Positions 17,434 through 25,047 of a DNA stretch of 64,000 nt are shown piece by piece. The stretch covers positions 3,691,001 to 3,755,000 of the forward strand of contig CP001769.1 of the NCBI GenBank assembly GCA_000024525.1, read 5' to 3'. Under the pieces are notes generated by a model that saw nothing but the letters and a program-made list of their open reading frames with translations, was not told the origin of the DNA and did no database searches. Numbering within the stretch: the stretch's first letter is position 1; every line of letters begins with the position of its first letter. This stretch comes from Spirosoma linguale DSM 74 (GTDB lineage Bacteria; Bacteroidota; Bacteroidia; Cytophagales; Spirosomataceae). The translations under genes and the position numbers were made by a program.

Positions 17434-18575
17434 TTATGGGAGTTGACCTTTGAAGCAGTAAAAATGGTTAACTGCATCGAACGTCAATACTCCTTTGCGA
17501 AATGCTCCGCTACCAATCAAACCGTCTCGCAAAATCTGTCCAAGTGCCACGTCGTTTGGAAAGCTGGCAACAGTTTTGAAATTGTATACCTTTTTATCAA
17601 AACGAACAGAAACGTTTTTTGAAACCCTCCTGCGGTTAATTCTCATGAACTGGCCTACTGCTGACGAGAGATTTAACTGCCGTTTGGTATGATGTGTACC
17701 AATTTTAGCTAACCCAATAGGTGCAACTGAAAACTTGGTACTGGCTCCTGTATCAAACTGAATATTGAGTTGATTGTTGCTCATGCTATGTGCCAGTAAC
17801 ATCGGCACACTGCCACCGAGTAAATTTACAGTAGAGTTTGTTCTATGTATAGGGCGTTAGAGGGTGAAACGCCTGTCCGAATAATTAATAGTAATGACAA
17901 ATTGGCGCAGAACATCCCAACCTAACAACCCATCTGTTCCCATGAAAGGTAAAGGCATTTGAGCTTCAATAACAGGCAAGTGCTTTATAGTCAGATTCGG
18001 CAAAGTCAGTGAATCTACAATTAATAACGAACCTGCTACCATGCGCCCATCATAATTTGATACCGTCACGTCAGTTAATTTTTCACTCTTCAGTTTTCTG
18101 ACAAATTGACGTGAAAGCAAAGTACGTTGTGCCCCTGTGTCAACAATTAGGCGACAAACTCTCCCATTTATTTTTACCTCAACAATTGGGTGACCTCTAA
18201 TACTCAATCGCATAGGATTACTAAACTATCTGCCCGTAAGGAGTAGTGCACAGATGGTTGCTGAGCGAGCAGTTTTGCTGAGCTGTAGAACCCTGTTGTA
18301 ATGTGTAATGAATCAGCAAGTTGCAGGTAATGTTGATAGTCTCCCAACCAGAAATAATATTCGTCTAATAACAAGGCCCAAGCCGAACTTTGTTCGGTTG
18401 AAGTTGCTCGGGCAGGCATAGATAGAAGTTGTTCTTTAGCCAATTTATCATGCCCGAGTAGCCAGTTGTTAACTGCTGTGACGTAAGTAGAAGTAAGAGT
18501 GTCACTTGTAGATTGAGGTAGGCCTACTAAGGGATAAACTACTAAAAGTGTAAATACAACTATTCTCAAACTCAT
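17434..18575 (-). pseudogene. retropepsin-like aspartyl protease gene, broken by a frameshift and a stop
   Basis: Three minus-strand pieces form one gene. The first (18575-18204) is a secreted helical domain with signal peptide (LRIVVFTLLVVYPLVGLPQS). At 18213 the frame shifts by one base inside CCTATGCGATTGA and continues as a retropepsin domain with LIVDTGAQRTLLS and MGTDGLLGWDVLRQF. That domain ends at a TAA (17857-17859), after which the same frame runs on without interruption for 141 codons and contains a second active-site motif, IQFDTGASTKFSV. Bilobal bacterial pepsin-like proteases carry one DTG in each lobe, so the stop splits one enzyme. Translational coupling of separate genes is a less likely reading. 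Confidence 0.75.
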
Positions 18576-18773
18576 ACTGTCGTTTTTTACATAATCTTGC
18601 TCAACCTAACTAAATCGGTCGTTCGGACTGTCTAAGGGAAGTGTCTTTGCTACAACCTGCCTAACCGGGGCGTTTACTTTGTCGCCCGAAACCCGCCCAT
18701 GAGCAACGGCTTAACTTACTACGTGCCCCACTGTCGCCGGTAACCCGCCTTTGAGGCCTATTTTGGACCCGCC

Positions 18774-18851
18774 ACCCAACGCCCACAGGTGTTGATGGTG
18801 ATTAGATTACTTGCCTGAACACGAGGCACTTGCACCTTTACACACCTGTTT
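18774..18851. repeat. attC-like site 3, proximal part, interrupted by the IS110 region
   Basis: ACCCAAC (18774-18780) is followed by ACAGGTGTTGATGGTG and, after a variable segment, CACCTTTACACACCTGT (ending 18849), which pair as the two arms. The expected GTTGGGC does not follow; it appears at 21548-21554 beyond the IS110 element. The preceding 120 bases hold two flank motifs and no gene. Confidence 0.72.
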
Positions 18852-20871
18852 GGATGTACGCATGCTTTCTAACCAACTCGTAATCAAGCAGTCTGAAAGT
18901 CCACCGTCCAGCCCAAATCTTGAATCGAGATACCAAACTTATGCAGATTTTTCTTGATTTTGCGGATCTGCATCACCTTTACTTGTTCCTGATCCCGTTC
19001 CAGCTTTTCGGGTTGGTAAGCTTCCCCTCTTTTCAACATCGTATAGACCAGCACGGCTAACTTTCTTGCTGTGGCCGTGATGGCTTTTTTGCGGCTGGAT
19101 TTGAAGGCTACCCGCCGAAAGAAGTTCACCAACGGATTGGAGTCCTTCATGTTACCAATCGAATTAGCCACCTGACGGAACGTATTGGGCAGATTCGATT
19201 TGTTCTTCAAAGTCTTGCGCGACAGTAGTTTACCCCCAGATGCTTTATTATTGGGAGTAAAACCCAACCACTTGGCAAACGCTTTTGCTGAGTTAAAACG
19301 GTGGATACTTTCGCCTACTTCACTCATCAATGTTAGGATGGCCGTGCGACCAAAGCCTGGTATCTCATGCAAATTGACCCCTAACATCTGCCGAGCATAC
19401 TGTTCCACCGCTACTTTAGGTGCATTCCTGTGCTTACGAGGCTTCTTTTTAGTCGCTTCGGCTCTAGGCAAATGTTGAGTATGCTCTGTGAAGAGTCGGT
19501 CTAACTCGGCATCCAACCGGGTCATTTCAGCCTGAACGGCCTGATAAAGCCGGTAGGACGACTGCACTTGTAGTCGTATACTAGGTGTCCAATTTCCCGT
19601 TAGCAATTGGGTAAGTTCGGCAGGTGTCTTCTTACAATGTTTATCAACCAGGGCCGCCAGAATTGCCCCGTCCTCTTCGCCCTCACAAATTGCCTTGATG
19701 ATCGCCAAGCCCGACACGGAAGTGGAATCGGTCAAGGTGGCATCTAAGCGCACATTGATCAGCCGAAGCGTCTTTTGGATGCGCCGGATGTAGTCAGCCC
19801 CATCTTCAATGAGGCTTTGGCGCATCCGCACCAGTGGCCGAATGGTGGTAGCAAACTCATCGGATGTACGCATGCTTTCTAACCAACTCGTAATCAAGCA
19901 GTCTGAAAGTCCACCGTCCAGCCCAAATCTTGAATCGAGATACCAAACTTATGCAGATTTTTCTTGATTTTGCGGATCTGCATCACCTTTACTTGTTCCT
20001 GATCCCGTTCCAGCTTTTCGGGTTGGTAAGCTTCCCCTCTTTTCAACATCGTATAGACCAGCACGGCTAACTTTCTTGCTGTGGCCGTGATGGCTTTTTT
20101 GCGGCTGGATTTGAAGGCTACCCGCCGAAAGAAGTTCACCAACGGATTGGAGTCCTTCATGTTACCAATCGAATTAGCCACCTGACGGAACGTATTGGGC
20201 AGATTCGATTTGTTCTTCAAAGTCTTGCGCGACAGTAGTTTACCCCCAGATGCTTTATTATTGGGAGTAAAACCCAACCACTTGGCAAACGCTTTTGCTG
20301 AGTTAAAACGGTGGATACTTTCGCCTACTTCACTCATCAATGTTAGGATGGCCGTGCGACCAAAGCCTGGTATCTCATGCAAATTGACCCCTAACATCTG
20401 CCGAGCATACTGTTCCACCGCTACTTTAGGTGCATTCCTGTGCTTACGAGGCTTCTTTTTAGTCGCTTCGGCTCTAGGCAAATGTTGAGTATGCTCTGTG
20501 AAGAGTCGGTCTAACTCGGCATCCAACCGGGTCATTTCAGCCTGAACGGCCTGATAAAGCCGGTAGGACGACTGCACTTGTAGTCGTATACTAGGTGTCC
20601 AATTTCCCGTTAGCAATTGGGTAAGTTCGGCAGGTGTCTTCTTACAATGTTTATCAACCAGGGCCGCCAGAATTGCCCCGTCCTCTTCGCCCTCACAAAT
20701 TGCCTTGATGATCGCCAAGCCCGACACGGAAGTGGAATCGGTCAAGGTGGCATCTAAGCGCACATTGATCAGCCGAAGCGTCTTTTGGATGCGCCGGATG
20801 TAGTCAGCCCCATCTTCAATGAGGCTTTGGCGCATCCGCACCAGTGGCCGAATGGTGGTAGCAAACTCATC
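18852..20871. repeat. 1010-bp tandem duplication within the IS110 element
   Basis: The segment 18852-19861 is repeated directly as 19862-20871. The unit covers 35 bases of flank (starting GGATGTACGCATGC) plus the 3' two thirds of the transposase gene. The junction reads ACTCATCGGATGTACG, against ACTCATCGGTGATG in the intact copy, so it formed at a 2-3 base microhomology (CGG/TGG). The two copies look identical, which implies a recent event. Confidence 0.85.
18884..19897 (-). pseudogene. truncated IS110 transposase (C-terminal two thirds)
   Basis: This 337-residue frame is identical to residues 128 onwards of the complete transposase next door, preceded by 13 residues (MITSWLESMRTSD) read through the duplicated flank. 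It lacks the N-terminal RuvC-like DEDD domain and so cannot catalyse transposition alone. It arises from the 1010-bp tandem duplication and is not an independent insertion. Confidence 0.88.
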
Positions 20872-21249
20872 GGTGATGAAAATAGGGGGTAGTAAACCTA
20901 ACTGATGCAGGGTTCGGATATGGATGGCATCTGACACGTCTGACTTGAAGCGTCGGTAGTTTTTGGTGTTGGCTCCAGCTGTAACTAACACGTCAAAGCC
21001 TTCCTGTTGGAGGACGCTCACCAGTGGTTTTTCGTAGCCTCCGGTGGCTTCCATAGCAACGTGCTGAACGTCATTCTCTTTGAGAAAAAGCGCGATCTCA
21101 AAAAGGGCTTTAGTGGAAACGCCAAACTCTTTGACGTCGGTTTTGGGATTGTCTCCCACGGCTACGACGTGAAACTTGGAGCCAATGTCAATGCCTGCCA
21201 CCTGCTGATGAATGACAGGCATTTGCTGATAGTTAAGCTGTTCTTTCAT
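19894..21249 (-). CDS. IS110-family transposase (complete)
   Basis: The 451-residue protein has the RuvC-like DEDD domain at the N-terminus: D21 (VAGIDIGSKFH), E67 (HVAMEATGGYEKPL), D104 and D107 (RRFKSDVSDAIHIRTL). A coiled middle follows, then the transposase_20 domain (about 300-400) with NLHEIPGFGRTAILTL, FAKWLGFTPNNKASGGK (likely catalytic Ser) and FFRRVAFKSSRKKAITA. The family works as a bridge-RNA-guided recombinase that leaves no target duplication. A DEFATTIRPLVRMR segment marks the duplicated part. All catalytic residues are intact, so it may be active. Confidence 0.93.
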   Translation of the reverse strand: MKEQLNYQQMPVIHQQVAGIDIGSKFHVVAVGDNPKTDVKEFGVSTKALFEIALFLKENDVQHVAMEATGGYEKPLVSVLQQEGFDVLVTAGANTKNYRRFKSDVSDAIHIRTLHQLGLLPPIFITDEFATTIRPLVRMRQSLIEDGADYIRRIQKTLRLINVRLDATLTDSTSVSGLAIIKAICEGEEDGAILAALVDKHCKKTPAELTQLLTGNWTPSIRLQVQSSYRLYQAVQAEMTRLDAELDRLFTEHTQHLPRAEATKKKPRKHRNAPKVAVEQYARQMLGVNLHEIPGFGRTAILTLMSEVGESIHRFNSAKAFAKWLGFTPNNKASGGKLLSRKTLKNKSNLPNTFRQVANSIGNMKDSNPLVNFFRRVAFKSSRKKAITATARKLAVLVYTMLKRGEAYQPEKLERDQEQVKVMQIRKIKKNLHKFGISIQDLGWTVDFQTA

Positions 21250-21289
21250 ATTTCGAAGGGAATAAAACGTGAAAAATGGCTATCAGCGG

Positions 21290-21470
21290 GCTATTATTGA
21301 GAACAGAAAGTCGGATGTACGGGGTAGTCAGGGTCACTGACTCCACCAGTGGGGTTTTCAAGGAACCCAATAGGCAGGCCCATTGGGTTACGAATAGCTA
21401 AATCGGGTGGTTGGGCGGGTTGAACAGCACCAGAAATGAGGTACGATTTTCCCATTGAAGGGCTACTGAT
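21290..21470 (-). ncRNA. candidate IS110 bridge RNA
   Basis: About 250 non-coding bases precede the transposase start, where IS110-group elements encode the bridge RNA. Within it are GTCAG/CTGAC (around 21328-21344) and an 8-bp stem AACCCAAT/ATTGGGTT enclosing the 10-base loop AGGCAGGCCC (around 21363-21390). Stem-internal-loop units of this kind form the target and donor binding loops. The loop-to-target match has not been tested, and the RNA limits are approximate. Confidence 0.5.
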
Positions 21471-21497
21471 AGCGCATGAAAGTTAGTCATTGCTGCC

Positions 21498-21554
21498 TAA
21501 TTTTCATGCGTTTGCCGGGGGTTTGTTCGCGCGCGAACACGGTGGTGGTTGGGC
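21498..21554. repeat. attC-like site 3, distal part
   Basis: After the IS110 element the sequence TTTCATGCG, GGGGGTTTGTTCG, CGCGAACACGGTGGTG and GTTGGGC (21548-21554) matches, in order, the distal part of the intact long site at 22969-23022. A flank motif follows at 21561. The gap between here and the next gene stop at 21683 holds nothing else recognisable. Confidence 0.65.
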
Positions 21555-21682
21555 TGCAAACCCGTTCTCGGGACGTGCTGCCTGTCGACGGGAGGCTACT
21601 CATGCAGAAAGGATAGCATTAACTATTCTGCAAAAAGTCTGATACTTTAGCATTTTGTGTAAGATAACATTTAACAGCTAAC

Positions 21683-22549
21683 TCATCGAACAGAAGTGGC
21701 AATCCGAAATCCATTAGCTTTGTTATTGAAAAAAGGCGCATTACCATGACGGTTTGACACGCGACAATGGGCAGGTTCCTCTGTAGAACCACCACCACGC
21801 ACTACACGATATTTACCTGTTGTAGGACCAATAGGATTATTTTGACTCTTTGAATTATAATCCCCAAACCAATCATTACACCATTCCCAAACGTTCCCCG
21901 ACATATCATACAAACCTAATGCATTTGGTACAAAAGTTCCGACTGTAACGACCTGTCGCACATAAAATCCAGATTTAGATTCAAAGTCTTTTTGTTGAGT
22001 TTTTTGCAACAGCAAAGTATTAGCTTCCGTTATTTTTAAAACGTCTTGTCCGTTTCCAAATCGGGTTCTTTTTTTAGACCCGCCACCAGCTGCGTACTCC
22101 CATTCAGCTTCTGTTGGTAAACGATATTTGCGGCCAGTTTTCTGATTTAACTTTTGTAAAAAGAGTTGTACGCCATCCCAGCTAATGGTTTCAAGTGGAC
22201 AGTCCAGGCAAGTACCAAAATAGTAAAGTTTTTCATCCGTAATAGTCGCAGCTTGCCGATTTGTAATTTCATATTGCCCCATATAAAATGAACTTACTGT
22301 AACAGTATGAACCGGCTTCTCGTCAAAGTCACCTTCATTTCTAATGTCCCCCATTTGAAATGTCCCACCAGGTACATAAGTCATTGTTGCAAAAGGTAAA
22401 TCCAAAAATTTAAATTCTTTATTCAAGGAATCAAACTCAGGTTGCCCACATCTATACTCTGAAAATTTAGAATCAAACTCCCTAAATTCTATATCACTAA
22501 TTAATAGTAAGATGATAAAAGTACCAAGGGTAATAAGGTGTAGCTTCAT
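21683..22549 (-). CDS. FGE-sulfatase (SUMF1-like) domain protein (cassette gene)
   Basis: I choose the start at 22549 because it begins directly with a membrane anchor or signal (MKLHLITLGTFIILLLIS); an upstream ATG at 22612 adds 21 residues. The domain shows FATMTYVPGGTFQMGDI, HTVTVSSFYMGQYEITNRQ, YRLPTEAEWEYAAGGG, LGLYDMSGNVWEWCNDW, YRVVRGGG and a closing NGFRIATSVR, the complete formylglycine-generating-enzyme fold. True FGE uses a Cys pair; I see no matching pair near the C-terminus, so this is more likely a structural or regulatory paralogue such as gliding-motility-associated relatives. It is exported and is encoded in a cassette, with an attC-like site upstream at 22850. Confidence 0.85.
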   Translation of the reverse strand: MKLHLITLGTFIILLLISDIEFREFDSKFSEYRCGQPEFDSLNKEFKFLDLPFATMTYVPGGTFQMGDIRNEGDFDEKPVHTVTVSSFYMGQYEITNRQAATITDEKLYYFGTCLDCPLETISWDGVQLFLQKLNQKTGRKYRLPTEAEWEYAAGGGSKKRTRFGNGQDVLKITEANTLLLQKTQQKDFESKSGFYVRQVVTVGTFVPNALGLYDMSGNVWEWCNDWFGDYNSKSQNNPIGPTTGKYRVVRGGGSTEEPAHCRVSNRHGNAPFFNNKANGFRIATSVR

Positions 22550-22849
22550 CAATATTGTTCTTAAGTCCAGTCGATAAGACGATATAGTAGGATATATGTA
22601 ACGGCTACTCAATCAGAAATGAAACCCATCTTAAATAAAGCAGACAACAATTGGTACAGCGTTGCAATATTTCTGTTCGCACGCCGAGTAAGTTTCTCGT
22701 GTCGCACGAAACGCCGAACTCAAAAAACCTACCTAACCGGGGCGTTTCCTGTGTCGCCCGAAAGCTGGACGTGGAAGTACAAAGCCTGCCTGCTGGGACG
22801 TACAACCTGTCGCCCGCGACCCGCCGAACAAGCACTCGCTATTCTATCC

Positions 22850-23022
22850 ACCCAACACCCATGAGTGTTGATGGTGAGCCCATAACTCCACTGAATATAC
22901 GTACCTGAACCTTTACACACTCATCAGATGTGCTGTATGTTTTTAACGAACTGATAATCAATAGGCAAAAACATACAGTTTGTCGGGGGTTTGTTCGCCT
23001 GCGAACTCGGTGGTGGTTGGGC
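22850..23022. repeat. attC-like site 4 (long form, 173 bp)
   Basis: ACCCAAC (22850-22856) and GTTGGGC (23016-23022) bound the site. The arms ATGAGTGT and ACACTCAT pair, as do GATGGTG and ACCTTTAC-type segments. Unlike sites 1 and 2, about 91 bases are inserted between the right arm and GTTGGGC; that insert has its own inverted repeat (CTGTATGTTTTT with AAAAACATACAG) and is shared with the IS110-interrupted site. Flank motifs lie on both sides of the site. The 600-base stretch from 22550 to 23162 has no other feature. Confidence 0.72.
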
Positions 23023-23162
23023 TGAAAACCCTCCTTCGGAACGTGCTGCCTGTCAGCGGAAGCCTGCCCACGCGGAGCGGACAACAACGCACTATCCGAT
23101 TTCGATACTACCGGGCGAAGTGTATGAATGCACTTCATCCGTCTATGTGCGACGTTTCTAAC

Positions 23163-23594
23163 TCAAGCGTTACCTTTTAATTTCCAATTTTTCCGGAACC
23201 TATAAAATGTTATTGTCACAACAGTGATGAAGGAAAGCCAAATCTTGAATTTTTCAAATTCAATGACAGCACTCGGATTAGGTATCACTTGATAGAATAA
23301 ATATAATGCATAAAATATTCCAAGTATAGCAATCACATATATTACAAGTAATGCGCTACTGTTGCTTTTATAATAAAGAATATGCGGATAAATAAGAAAA
23401 GGTAAAGTACAAAATATATTACTTATGGCTAAAATCATTCCTATAAACAAATCCAATAAAAGATGATTGCCGAATCCACCACCAGAATGATTTACAAAAT
23501 GTTCGTCATAAAATTTCAACAAATCGACATAACACAATAGTACACCTATTATAACCAAAGTTAAAGACAGAAATAATTTATCAATTGAACTCAT
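23163..23594 (-). CDS. polytopic membrane protein of unknown function (cassette gene)
   Basis: From ATG at 23594 (MSSIDKLFLSLTLV) the protein has about 143 residues and four hydrophobic segments: LSLTLVIIGVLLCYV, LLLDLFIGMILAISNIF, LLVIYVIAILGIFYALYLFY and IWLSFITVVTITFY, then a basic tail (RFRKNWKLKGNA). A longer frame reaches 23714, but its start would fall inside an attC-like half site, so the internal start is preferred. The gene is AT-rich against its GC-rich cassette flanks. No family is recognised. Confidence 0.65.
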   Translation of the reverse strand: MSSIDKLFLSLTLVIIGVLLCYVDLLKFYDEHFVNHSGGGFGNHLLLDLFIGMILAISNIFCTLPFLIYPHILYYKSNSSALLVIYVIAILGIFYALYLFYQVIPNPSAVIEFEKFKIWLSFITVVTITFYRFRKNWKLKGNA

Positions 23595-23690
23595 TAATTT
23601 AAAAACACAATGAAATTGGCGGATTAAATATTCTTCATAATTGATCGTTTGTAACCAACGACCCAATGGCTTATAGATGAAAAGGTTATA

Positions 23691-23741
23691 TACCTGAACG
23701 ACTACAACTCCCAACCTTTACACACCTGTGTTATGTTGGGC
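23691..23741. repeat. attC-like half site 5
   Basis: CCTGAACG, then ACCTTTACACACC, and GTTGGGC (23735-23741) match the right half of site 6 at 24039-24124. The left half with RYYYAAC is absent, replaced by the upstream region of the membrane protein gene. A flank motif follows at 23750. Confidence 0.6.
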
Positions 23742-24038
23742 TGCCACTATCCTGCGGGACGTGCGTCTTGTCAGCGGTAACCACCCCACGCGGAGCGGGC
23801 AAAAACGCACCGAACCGATTTTTAGGCCGACTGGCAAAGCTAAAAAACGCACACCATCCGCTTTTGTCAAACTCGCCTTGGCGGGGCGTTTCTCGTGTCG
23901 CAGGCAACCCGACCAACTTGTCCAAGCCCCAGCTACCAACCTGTCGACGGGAGCTAAACAAAGAGCCTAAAGCCTGCCTGTTGGGGCGGCTCCACTGTCG
24001 CAGGTAACCCGCCTTTGGACTCACATCCTGGCCGGTTC
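23742..24038. other. ORF-less cassette, homologous to 14886-15194
   Basis: Nearly 300 bases with no plausible gene, containing several flank motifs. It shares ordered blocks with the other ORF-less cassette (ACGCAC.GAACCGATTTTT, ATCCGCTTTTG, AACTTGTCCAAGCCC). The length between cores is 304 bases here and 316 there. Confidence 0.6.
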
Positions 24039-24124
24039 ACCCAACGACCACGGGGGTTGATGGTGATTGAAAAACTCTCCTGAACACGAACCACTTGCAC
24101 CTTTACACACCCGTTATGTTGGGC
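24039..24124. repeat. attC-like recombination site 6 (86 bp)
   Basis: ACCCAAC (24039-24045) and GTTGGGC (24118-24124) bound a foldable site in which ACGGG pairs with CCCGT and GATGGTG with CACCTTTAC, around a longer variable loop. It has the same box layout as sites 1 and 2. A cassette gene stop lies 66 bases to the right, as expected for a leftward-reading array. Confidence 0.8.
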
Positions 24125-24190
24125 TGAAAACTCTCCTTCGGGACGGGCTGCTTGTCAGCGGTAGCCTGCCCACGCGGAGCGTAACTTTTA

Positions 24191-24475
24191 TTAATTCAGT
24201 TTTGCCGTCAAAGTTTCATAACTCTCATCATCGCAAGATTCACGTAACTTTTGCAGTGTTTTTGCTGCATACTCATTCGAGACCAAGCCCTCTGCAATCA
24301 ATTCTACATCTTGTATAGCTCCCTCAATGGCTGACCATATTTGGCTTTGCATAGAACCGAAAACGGTTTTCTCGTCAGGACGGCCAACACGGGCAAAACC
24401 ATCTCCATCACCGCTATACTCATGATATAGTTTGAGTCTACTTATGGTAATGAGTGTCTGCTTTATCATTGTCAC
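24191..24475 (-). CDS. small soluble protein of unknown function (first cassette gene)
   Basis: A 94-residue acidic protein (TMIKQTLITISRLKLYHEYSG at the start, SQIWSAIEGAIQDVELIAEG in the middle, AAKTLQKLRESCDDESYETL at the end). It is predicted to be largely helical with no signal peptide or known motif. It is the cassette closest to the recombinase, between attC-like site 6 and the candidate attI at 24638, so it would be the most recently captured gene if the array works as an integron. Flank motifs sit upstream (24512, 24571) and downstream (24131). Confidence 0.65.
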   Translation of the reverse strand: MTMIKQTLITISRLKLYHEYSGDGDGFARVGRPDEKTVFGSMQSQIWSAIEGAIQDVELIAEGLVSNEYAAKTLQKLRESCDDESYETLTAKLN

Positions 24476-24637
24476 TAATTTGAATTATCAGCCGAGCTGC
24501 CGAAATGGAAGCTTGAGTCCGCCTAGCCGGAGCGTTCAACCTGTCGACCGGAAGCTGGCAAATGAATCCAGAGCGACCTGTCGGGGCGGCTCCACTGTCG
24601 CAGGTAGCCCGCCTTTGACTCCTATTTTGGCCAGTTC

Positions 24638-24708
24638 ACCCAACATATCATTGTACGCAACACCACTAAATGTTAATTCACTACAAATCAGTATCTTACC
24701 ATTTAGTG
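24638..24708 (-). promoter_or_regulatory. candidate attI (primary insertion site) with inverted repeat
   Basis: On the minus strand the last core, GTTGGGT (24644-24638), matches GTTRRRY and is where cassette flank sequence stops. To its right the DNA changes character and has CACTAAATG (24664-24672) inverted as CATTTAGTG (24700-24708). No second attC arm is found. This is what an attI site next to the 3' end of an integrase gene would look like. Confidence 0.5.
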
Positions 24709-24728
24709 TTTATCACAGATTATCAGCG

Positions 24729-24746
24729 TTTGGGGTGATCCCCAAA
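24729..24746. repeat. perfect 7-bp-arm hairpin downstream of the recombinase
   Basis: TTTGGGG and CCCCAAA (24729-24735, 24740-24746) flank a 4-base loop. It lies between candidate attI and the small ORF. It could stop transcription from the recombinase gene or bind a protein. The rest of 24476-24798 holds only flank motifs and the attI region. Confidence 0.5.
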
Positions 24747-24798
24747 AGTACCTAATTTTGACACAATCATATACAAACAAGTTTACTTTCACAATTAA

Positions 24799-25047
24799 AT
24801 GCCTGAAAGAATTACTATGATTAGTACGATGGAACGAGTCTGGGACATCGATGGCTTTCCGAACTACTTCTTTGCAAAGGACAAGCACCTATATCGGTTC
24901 GATTCAAGAGGCTGTCTTAAACAAAATAAACGAGTTATTGTATGTAGCACGGCAGGTTATGTCCTTAAGAGCCGTTTCTATAGTCTGGCTCAACTCCGAC
25001 CACTGCTCCGGCGACATATTCCTATAAATCATCCAGCGGACTTCTGA
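24799..25047 (+). CDS. small NUMOD4-like protein
   Basis: An 82-residue frame whose core, RVWDIDGFPNYFFAKDKHLYRF followed by SRGCLKQNKR and AGYVLKSRFYSLAQLRPLLRRH, resembles NUMOD4 DNA-binding motifs found beside HNH nucleases and in phage proteins; no nuclease motif is present. Starts at 24799, 24817 or 24829 are all possible. It converges on the recombinase and overlaps its last 26 bases, so both may belong to one module. Its place between candidate attI and the recombinase is notable. Confidence 0.55.
   Translation: MPERITMISTMERVWDIDGFPNYFFAKDKHLYRFDSRGCLKQNKRVIVCSTAGYVLKSRFYSLAQLRPLLRRHIPINHPADF

Larger units (their letters stand above)
18887..21497 (-). mobile_element. IS110-family insertion with internal tandem duplication (ends approximate)
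   Basis: The element consists of an IS110 transposase gene, about 250 bases of structured non-coding DNA upstream of it, and a duplicated 3' part. It sits between the two halves of an attC-like site of the long type seen intact at 22850-23022. Flank sequence on both sides resembles that intact site: 36 aligned bases on the left (from GATGTACGC to TAATCAA) and the segment from TTTCATGCG rightward. The exact ends and core dinucleotide are not resolved. Without the duplication the element would be about 1.6 kb, typical for IS110. Some IS110 relatives are known to target attC sites. Confidence 0.75.
13535..24612. repeat. dispersed CTGTCG-containing motif in cassette flanks (about 20 copies)
   Basis: A roughly 30-base motif recurs in the same orientation on both sides of cassette genes, approximately CCTnnnGGGrCGt then CCTGTCGnCGG then ACCCGCC. 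Copies start near 13535, 14893, 15021, 15131, 15268, 16302, 16435, 18657, 18717, 21561, 22690, 22729, 22783, 23029, 23750, 23873, 23931, 23971, 24131, 24512 and 24571. Many can form a short GGGCG/CGCCC-type hairpin. They lie only in this array, next to the attC-like sites. Role unknown; they could be part of an extended recombination site, a transcription signal or a shared cassette origin. Confidence 0.7.

Noticed and set aside
17434..18213. Two independent small retropepsin genes
   Set aside because: They share one frame split only by a single TAA, and together they give the two-lobed layout with one DTG motif in each half.
23595..23714. Extended start of the cassette membrane protein at 23714
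   Set aside because: The start would lie inside an attC-like half site; ATG at 23594 begins directly before the first hydrophobic helix.
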